Assembly: GCA_011390165.1 (NCBI GenBank)
Contig: JAABSV010000014.1
Location: 1-64,000, forward strand
Direction: 5' to 3'
Origin: Desulfobulbaceae bacterium
Lineage (GTDB): Bacteria > Desulfobacterota > Desulfobulbia > Desulfobulbales > Desulfocapsaceae
DNA length: 64,000 nucleotides
A program made the translations under genes and the position numbers. The notes beneath the pieces are model-generated. The model was given only the letters and a program-made list of their open reading frames with translations. It did no database searches and had not been told where the DNA came from. Below, piece after piece: positions 59,092 through 64,000 of the stretch; the stretch's first letter is position 1, and each line of letters begins with the position of its first letter.

Positions 59092-59187
59092 ATGATGATC
59101 ACAGCGATGCTGATAGGCTGGGTTGCCCTGATAGCCCTCTCGTACCGAGGGGCGGTGGCCCTGTTGGACAAGACCGGTCTCCTCTGA
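59092..59187 (+). CDS. 31-aa single-helix membrane peptide, candidate third bd oxidase subunit
   Basis: ATG at 59092 with AAGGAAAAG directly upstream; it is too short for ordinary gene callers. The peptide begins MMITAMLIGWVALIAL and ends LLDKTGLL, giving one membrane helix followed by a short basic/acidic tail. It lies 52 bases after cydB on the same strand, the place where cydX or cydS is found in other bacteria. It shares size and topology with CydX but no clear sequence identity. The gene is seen; the role is inferred. Confidence 0.55.
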   Translation: MMITAMLIGWVALIALSYRGAVALLDKTGLL

Positions 59188-59217
59188 TTGTGGCAGGCGG
59201 CTTCCCCTGGGGGTATA

Positions 59218-59682
59218 TCAGGAGAGGAGGCCGCCGATCCCCCACCAGAGCAACTGCAGGCAGAGCAGGGCGTAGAGTCCGGCAAAAAGGTCGTCGAGCA
59301 TGATGCCGAGACCGCCGTGGATGTGGCGGTCGAACCAGGAGACCGGGAAGGGCTTGACGATGTCGAAGAGTCGGAAGAGGAGAAAGCCGAGCAGCCAGGC
59401 GGCGGGGTGGGCCGGGGCGGCGGTGAGGGTGACGAACATGCCGAGGAATTCGTCGATGACGATGCAGCCGGCATCGGGTCGGTCAAGAATCTTTTCGGCG
59501 GCGCCGGCGACAAAAAATCCGACCACGAACAGGGCCACCACGACCAGCAGGTAGGTGGCCAAGGGGAGGTCCCGGCAGAGCAGCCAGGGAAGGATCGCCG
59601 CCAGGGAGCCCCAGGTCCCCGGGGCCTTGGGGATCAGGCCGACGTAGCAGCCGGTGGCCAGGGCGATGATTACTTTCGGCAC
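59218..59682 (-). CDS. pgpA: Phosphatidylglycerophosphatase A
   Basis: 154 aa from a GTG at 59682, with GGGGAG seven bases upstream and a 13-base overlap with the larC stop. It shows P-K-A-P-G-T-W-G-S near the N-terminus, I-V-I-D-E-F-L-G-M and F-R-L-F-D-I-V-K-P-F-P, the PgpA metal/phosphate motifs, and several membrane helices. It removes the phosphate of phosphatidylglycerophosphate in the inner membrane. It is the last gene of the def-fmt-larC-pgpA operon. Confidence 0.92.
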   Translation of the reverse strand: MPKVIIALATGCYVGLIPKAPGTWGSLAAILPWLLCRDLPLATYLLVVVALFVVGFFVAGAAEKILDRPDAGCIVIDEFLGMFVTLTAAPAHPAAWLLGFLLFRLFDIVKPFPVSWFDRHIHGGLGIMLDDLFAGLYALLCLQLLWWGIGGLLS

Positions 59683-60857
59683 AGCTGTCTCCCCTGCTCC
59701 CGCACCTCGCGGTACACCTCGTGCAGGGGTACCCCGGCACGGATCGCCAGCAGCCGGCACTCCTCGTACTCCGGGTGGACCACCGGGCCGGTGGGCGTGT
59801 CGACCCTCTTGGCGTTGATCTCCCCCCAGCGGGTGGCCACCAGCACCGGCTGGCGGGGCAGGGTCCGCCTTTCCTCGCGGCGAAAGCGAAGGCCGATGGC
59901 GGTGGTTTCGCTGAGCAGCAGTTCCTTCAGAGGGTGGGCGACGGCCAGCGGGCTGATCACCTGAAGGGTGAAACCCGGCCGTCCCTTTTTCATCTGGATC
60001 GGACTGAGGCTGACATCGACCGCCCCGGCGGCAAAGAGCCGCTCGCAGAGAAAGGGGAAGCCCTCCGGACTCCAGTCATCGAGGTTGGTCTCGATCACCT
60101 CGACCAGCTGGCTTTCAGCCACCAGGGTGCTGGTGCCGAGCAACAGGCGGAGCATGTTGGGCTGGCCGTTACCCAGCTGGCGGCTGCCGGCACCGTAACC
60201 GGTGGCCTTGATCTGCATCGGCGGTATCGGCCCGAAACCGTCGGCCAGGGTGGCGATCAGGGCGGCGGCGGTGGGGGTGACCAGCTCCTCGGTCAGTTCC
60301 ACCCCATAGCTTGGCACCCCCCGGAGCAACTCGCAGACCGCCGGCGCCGGCAACGGCAGCAGGCCGTGGGCGCAGCGGACAAACCCCCGTCCCAGGGGGA
60401 GGGGGGAGCAGAGCAGCCGGTGGATACCGAGACTTTCCAGGGCAAAGACGGTGCCGACCACATCGACGATGGTGTCGAGGGCACCGACCTCGTGAAAGTG
60501 GACCTTCTCCTCGGCAATGCCGTGGACCCGCGCCTCGGCCCGGGCCAGAGCGGCAAAGACCGCCAGGGAACGTTCGCGTACCCTGGCGGAGAGCGGGCTG
60601 CGGTCGAGCAGGTCGGCAATGACCGGCAGGGTGCGTAGCATCTGGCCATCCGGCGAATGGACGGTGAGATGCCGGCCACGGATGCCCTGATCGGTCTTTT
60701 CCCCGAACTCGAGACGCAGGCCGGGGAGGGCCAACTTGTCGATCTCGGCGGTGAGCAGGGTCGGGTCGAGGCCGGCATCAACCAGGGCGGCCAGCAGCAT
60801 ATCACCGCCGGCTCCGGAGAAACAGTCGAGATAGGCGGTCAGGCCACTGCTGCTCAT
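59670..60857 (-). CDS. larC: Nickel-pincer cofactor biosynthesis protein LarC
   Basis: 395 aa from the ATG at 60857, which overlaps the fmt stop (ATGA). It shows Y-L-D-C-F-S-G-A-G-G-D-M near the start, V-H-F-H-E-V-G-A-L-D-T-I-V-D-V-V-G and E-T-N-L-D-D-W-S-P-E in the second half, all typical of LarC (DUF111). It inserts nickel into the pyridinium-bisthiocarboxylate mononucleotide. In some lactobacilli larC is split by a programmed frameshift; here it is one continuous frame. No larA, larB or larE is seen in the window. Confidence 0.92.
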   Translation of the reverse strand: MSSSGLTAYLDCFSGAGGDMLLAALVDAGLDPTLLTAEIDKLALPGLRLEFGEKTDQGIRGRHLTVHSPDGQMLRTLPVIADLLDRSPLSARVRERSLAVFAALARAEARVHGIAEEKVHFHEVGALDTIVDVVGTVFALESLGIHRLLCSPLPLGRGFVRCAHGLLPLPAPAVCELLRGVPSYGVELTEELVTPTAAALIATLADGFGPIPPMQIKATGYGAGSRQLGNGQPNMLRLLLGTSTLVAESQLVEVIETNLDDWSPEGFPFLCERLFAAGAVDVSLSPIQMKKGRPGFTLQVISPLAVAHPLKELLLSETTAIGLRFRREERRTLPRQPVLVATRWGEINAKRVDTPTGPVVHPEYEECRLLAIRAGVPLHEVYREVREQGRQLCRK

Positions 60858-61819
60858 ACACTTTCTCCCTGCCGGCCCAGCCTGCTGCCGACGGCAATTG
60901 ACCGACCGCGGAGAAAGGCGCCGGCCGCCATTCGTTTTTTCCCCTCCGGCTGGATCTCCCGGATCAGCAGGGCGTTGCGGCCGCAGGCCACCAGCAGGCC
61001 ATCGCCATCGGCCGCCAGCACCGTTCCCGGCGGGATATCCTCTACCTGGCGGAACACCACCTCCGGGCGGAAGAGCTGGAGGCGCCGGCCGGCAGCAAAG
61101 GTGAAGGCGGTCGGCCAGGGGTCGAGGCCGCGGATGCGGCAATCGATCTCGCCGGCATCCCGGCGCCAGTCGATCAGCCCATCGTCCTTGTGCAGCATCG
61201 GTGCCATGGTGGCCTGGTTGTGGTCCTGGGGGACAGGGTTCACAGTCCCCTCCTTCAGTCCCCGGATCGTCTTCATAAGGGTCTCGCTGCCAAGTTGCGC
61301 CAGTTTGCCGGTGAGGCTGCCCGCCGTTTCCCCGGCGGCCACCTTGATTCTGGCCCGCAGCAGCATATCGCCGGTATCCATGCCGGCATCCATCTGGATG
61401 ATGGTGACCCCCGCCTCCTCCTCCCCGGAGAGCACTGTCCACTGGATCGGGGCGGCGCCCCGGTAGCGGGGAAGGAGAGAACCGTGGACGTTGATGCAGC
61501 CGAAGGGGGGGAGATTCAGCAGTGACGGGGGGAGGATCCGGCCATAGGCGGCGACCACGATCAGATCGGGCTGGTAGCTGCGCAGGCCGTTGGCAAACTC
61601 GACGGTTCGAATCCTGGTCGGCTGGAGAACCGGCATGGCCGCCGCTTCTGCAGCCACCTTCACCGGAGTCGGGGTGACCTTTCTGCCCCGTCCCCGGGCC
61701 TTGTCCGGCTGGGTGACCACTGCCACCACCTGATCCGGGCCGGCCAAGAGGGCCTGGAGACCGGCGGCGGCAAAATCGGCGGTCCCCATGAAGACAATGC
61801 GTAACGGCGGAGGTGCCAT
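60854..61819 (-). CDS. fmt: Methionyl-tRNA formyltransferase
   Basis: 321 aa from the ATG at 61819 (AGGAG upstream). F-M-G-T-A-D-F-A at the start, the folate site N-V-H-G-S-L-L-P-R-Y-R-G-A-A-P-I (catalytic Asn/His) and M-D-A-G-M-D-T-G-D are diagnostic. It formylates initiator Met-tRNA with 10-formyl-THF. It starts two bases past the def stop, the usual def-fmt pair. Confidence 0.96.
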   Translation of the reverse strand: MAPPPLRIVFMGTADFAAAGLQALLAGPDQVVAVVTQPDKARGRGRKVTPTPVKVAAEAAAMPVLQPTRIRTVEFANGLRSYQPDLIVVAAYGRILPPSLLNLPPFGCINVHGSLLPRYRGAAPIQWTVLSGEEEAGVTIIQMDAGMDTGDMLLRARIKVAAGETAGSLTGKLAQLGSETLMKTIRGLKEGTVNPVPQDHNQATMAPMLHKDDGLIDWRRDAGEIDCRIRGLDPWPTAFTFAAGRRLQLFRPEVVFRQVEDIPPGTVLAADGDGLLVACGRNALLIREIQPEGKKRMAAGAFLRGRSIAVGSRLGRQGESV

Positions 61820-61821
61820 GG

Positions 61822-62325
61822 TTACTCCTCTTCCTGCCATTTCCTGACTTTTTTCTTGTACAGGCTGCGTTTCAGGGGGCTGAGATGGTCGAGAAAGAGT
61901 ACCCCGTCGAGATGGTCCAGCTCGTGCTGCAGGACCACGGCAAAACGGTCCTGGGCACAGAGCTCTCTGGGCGCGCCGGCAAGGTCCTGGAAGGTGACGG
62001 TGACCCGCCGGTGCCGCTTGACCTGGGCGATCAGCTCCGGTACGCTCAGGCAGCCCTCTTCGTCGAACTGGCTCCCCTCGTGGGCGATGATCTCCGGGTT
62101 GATCATGGCGAAGTACTTTCTGTCGGCGTCCCGGCTGGTATCGAGCACCACCACCTTCAGCGAACGGCCCACCTGGGGTGCGGCCAGGCCGATACCGGGG
62201 GCGGCGTACATGGTATCGGCCATATCCTCGACAAGTTTGCCCAACTCGTCGTCAAAGCTCTCCACCTTCCGCGTCTCCTCGCGGAGAACAGCCTCCGGGT
62301 ACTGGTAAATTTTCAGGATGCTCAT
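61822..62325 (-). CDS. def: Peptide deformylase
   Basis: 167 aa. All three motifs are present: G-I-G-L-A-A-P-Q, E-G-C-L-S and H-E-L-D-H (metal Cys and two His plus catalytic Glu). It removes the N-formyl group from nascent proteins. It is the first gene of a four-gene operon. Confidence 0.97.
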   Translation of the reverse strand: MSILKIYQYPEAVLREETRKVESFDDELGKLVEDMADTMYAAPGIGLAAPQVGRSLKVVVLDTSRDADRKYFAMINPEIIAHEGSQFDEEGCLSVPELIAQVKRHRRVTVTFQDLAGAPRELCAQDRFAVVLQHELDHLDGVLFLDHLSPLKRSLYKKKVRKWQEEE

Positions 62326-62449
62326 CGGGCGTTGTCCTCTTGCTGGTCAGAAATTACAGCCGGGTAGGGAAATCAGCCCGGCAATCTACCATACTCCGGT
62401 CGTATCGACCATACTTCCGCAAGGTAAACAGTAATCGTTCAGTGCAGCA

Positions 62450-62583
62450 GCAAAAAGCCGCTGAACCCGGATCTGTACCCGTTCAGCAAGTGCGCCATTT
62501 TCGTTCAGGCAGGCCGCCGAGCGAGAGTTGGTTTACGTGAGGTGGCATGAACGGGCGAAAATGGCCTGCTGGTAAAGGGGTAC
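62450..62583. repeat. Dispersed intergenic repeat, copy 2, with foldback
   Basis: 62475-62531 matches 26799-26855 at 45 of 57 positions. This copy also folds back: GTACCC (62475) with GGGTAC (62578-62583), CAGCA with TGCTG, and GCCATTTTCG (62494-62503) with CGAAAATGGC (62556-62565). The remainder of 62326-62789 holds no gene that I can support. Confidence 0.6.
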
Positions 62584-62659
62584 AGTAAACACGAACGGCC
62601 CACAAGTCACACCCACCTTCCCTGACCGTCGCAGGATGCCGTATATCACCATAAATGGC

Positions 62660-62688
62660 TTGACATATCAGGAAGAGTGTTGTGTCAT
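62660..62688 (+). promoter_or_regulatory. Weak candidate promoter of the TRAP gene
   Basis: A perfect TTGACA (62660-62665), a 17-base spacer and TGTCAT (62683-62688, three of six). It is about 100 bases before the ATG. Confidence 0.35.
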
Positions 62689-62789
62689 GGGGCGATATCC
62701 CCGGGCCAAAAATGAGAGTACCGTCAGTTGGCCTGCGCAATGCGGTGGTGTACCGGTGAACGATAACCGGGAGGAGGGAGCAAAAAGCG

Positions 62790-64000
62790 ATGACCAAGGC
62801 CAGCGAACAGCCCGAAGCCCACGAAGTGCAGGATTTGGTCGCCGAGGTCGATACCGGCGGTCGCAAACCAAAGGGGGCAATTTCCCGGAATGTGCTCTTT
62901 TTCGTCCCCCTCGCCTGGACCCTGTTCCAACTCTGGTATGCCTCGCCGCTCCCTTTCATGGTCAATTTTCTGGTCCTCAACGATACCGAGGCCAGGGCCA
63001 TCCACCTCGCCTTCGCCATCTTCCTCTCCTATACCGCCTTTCCCACCTTCAAGAGTTCGCCGAAGCGCTACATCCCGATTCAGGACTGGCTGGTGGCCTT
63101 TGTCGCCGCCTTCTGCGCCGCCTACATCTACATCATGTACAGCGAGTTGTCGGCTCGACCGGGCAAACCGGAGCCGGTTGACCTCTGGGTGGCGGTGACC
63201 GGCCTGGTCCTCCTTCTCGAGGCTACCCGCCGCGCCCTTGGTCCGCCGCTGATGGTGGTGGCCTCGGTCTTTCTCCTTTACACCTTCGCCGGTCCCTTCA
63301 TGCCCGATGTCATCGCCCACCGAGGGGCGAGTCTGACCAAGGGAATGTCCCATTTCTGGCTGAGTACCGAGGGGGTTTTCGGGGTGGCCCTGGGGGTCTC
63401 CACCGGCATGGTCTTCATGTTCGTCCTCTTCGGCTCCCTGCTTGAGGCGGCCGGGGCCGGAAACTACTTCATCCGCACCGCCTTCGCCGGTCTCGGCCAT
63501 ATGCGCGGCGGACCGGCCAAGGCGGCGGTCCTCTCCTCGGCGATGACCGGCCTCGTCTCGGGCTCCTCCATCGCCAACGTGGTGACCACCGGCACCTTCA
63601 CCATCCCCCTGATGAAAAAGGTCGGTTTCAGCGCCGAGAAGGCCGGTGCGGTTGAGGTGGCCTCCTCCACCAACGGCCAGCTTACCCCGCCGGTGATGGG
63701 GGCTGCCGCCTTCCTGATGGTCGAGTACGTGGGGATCTCCTACATCGAGGTGATCAAGCACGCCTTTCTGCCGGCGGTCATCTCCTACATCGCCCTGATC
63801 TACATCGTCCATCTCGAGGCCTGCAAGATGGGGCTGGAGGGGCTGCCGAGACTGAAGAAGAGCAGCTTTGGCCGGAGCCTTCTCACCTTTCTCCTTGTCG
63901 CTCTCGGCCTGGTGATCATCGGAGGCTGCACCTACTACGGCCTGGGCTGGATCAAGACGGTGGCCGGTGAGGGGGCAATCTGGATCATCTGTGTCCTGAT
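62790..64000 (+). CDS. Fused TRAP transporter permease (DctQM type), 3' end outside window
   Basis: 403 codons from the ATG at 62790 (GGGAG nine bases upstream) to the window edge. After a hydrophilic start come four helices (small-subunit part, to about residue 150). The DctM-like part follows, with G-M-V-F-M-F-V-L-F-G-S-L-L-E, S-A-M-T-G-L-V-S-G-S-S-I-A-N-V-V-T-T-G and S-S-T-N-G-Q-L-T-P-P-V-M-G-A-A-A-F. This is the 4TM/12TM fusion that works with TAXI-type binding proteins to import organic acids using ion gradients. The binding protein is probably beyond the edge. Confidence 0.93.
   Translation, partial: MTKASEQPEAHEVQDLVAEVDTGGRKPKGAISRNVLFFVPLAWTLFQLWYASPLPFMVNFLVLNDTEARAIHLAFAIFLSYTAFPTFKSSPKRYIPIQDWLVAFVAAFCAAYIYIMYSELSARPGKPEPVDLWVAVTGLVLLLEATRRALGPPLMVVASVFLLYTFAGPFMPDVIAHRGASLTKGMSHFWLSTEGVFGVALGVSTGMVFMFVLFGSLLEAAGAGNYFIRTAFAGLGHMRGGPAKAAVLSSAMTGLVSGSSIANVVTTGTFTIPLMKKVGFSAEKAGAVEVASSTNGQLTPPVMGAAAFLMVEYVGISYIEVIKHAFLPAVISYIALIYIVHLEACKMGLEGLPRLKKSSFGRSLLTFLLVALGLVIIGGCTYYGLGWIKTVAGEGAIWIICVL

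Overview
The window is a GC-rich bacterial chromosome segment with operons on both strands. It has no rRNA, tRNA, insertion sequence, phage gene or CRISPR array that I can recognise. The gene content points to an anaerobic or microaerophilic Gram-negative bacterium, most likely a Desulfobacterota (deltaproteobacterial) lineage such as Desulfobulbales. The reasons are a 13-gene complex I operon with fused nuoCD and a short NuoG, NfnAB electron bifurcation, a Desulfovibrio-type monocluster ferredoxin, a bd oxidase, LarC, and LpxC fused to a receiver domain. The assignment is inference from gene content.

Layout. 1-2390 (minus): a partial SDR reductase, a cytidylate-kinase-like protein and a DUF2784 membrane protein. 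2598-6256 (plus): an attenuator-like hairpin, receiver-LpxC, a metallophosphoesterase and a Hanks-type kinase, which together could be a phosphorylation-linked lipid A control unit. 6270-9397 (minus): a glycosyltransferase, an iron alcohol dehydrogenase and a CBS protein. 9444-22931 (minus): nuoA-B-CD-E-F-G-H-I-J-K-L-M-N. 23757-26068 (minus): nfnB and nfnA. 26479-31845 (plus): cold-shock protein, Trm5-like methyltransferase, beta-CASP RNase-like protein, ferredoxin and U32/RlhA-like protein, a run dominated by RNA functions. 32456-35768 (plus): proVWX glycine betaine ABC transporter behind a long structured leader, followed by a MarR regulator. 36598-39150 (minus): CBS protein, hexapeptide beta-helix protein and DUF2062. 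39470-42328 (minus): GT39, tandem LAB_N protein and GT2, a likely lipid A or envelope glycan decoration cassette. 42536-48816: TPR/Cds6-like protein, an unusual AAA-TM-OmpA fusion, two glycosyltransferases and a small MotA-loop-like protein. 48883-53153 (plus): RND efflux adaptor and pump. 53154-54143: a repeat-rich intergenic region with a 185-nt multibranched foldback, a sigma-54-like promoter and nine 24-bp repeats. 54144-55950 (plus): amt-glnK. 56372-59187 (plus): cydAB plus an unannotated 31-aa membrane peptide. 59218-62325 (minus): def-fmt-larC-pgpA. 62790 to the end (plus): a partial fused TRAP transporter permease.

How the parts fit: Nuo, Nfn, ferredoxin and Cyd cover electron transfer among NADH, NADPH, ferredoxin, quinone and oxygen. 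ProVWX and Amt/GlnK cover osmolyte and ammonium uptake. LpxC, GT2/GT39, RND and the OmpA fusion belong to the envelope. The most unusual signals are the foldback element and repeat array in front of amt, the receiver-LpxC/kinase/phosphoesterase cluster with its leader hairpin, and the AAA-OmpA protein that carries repeats in frame.
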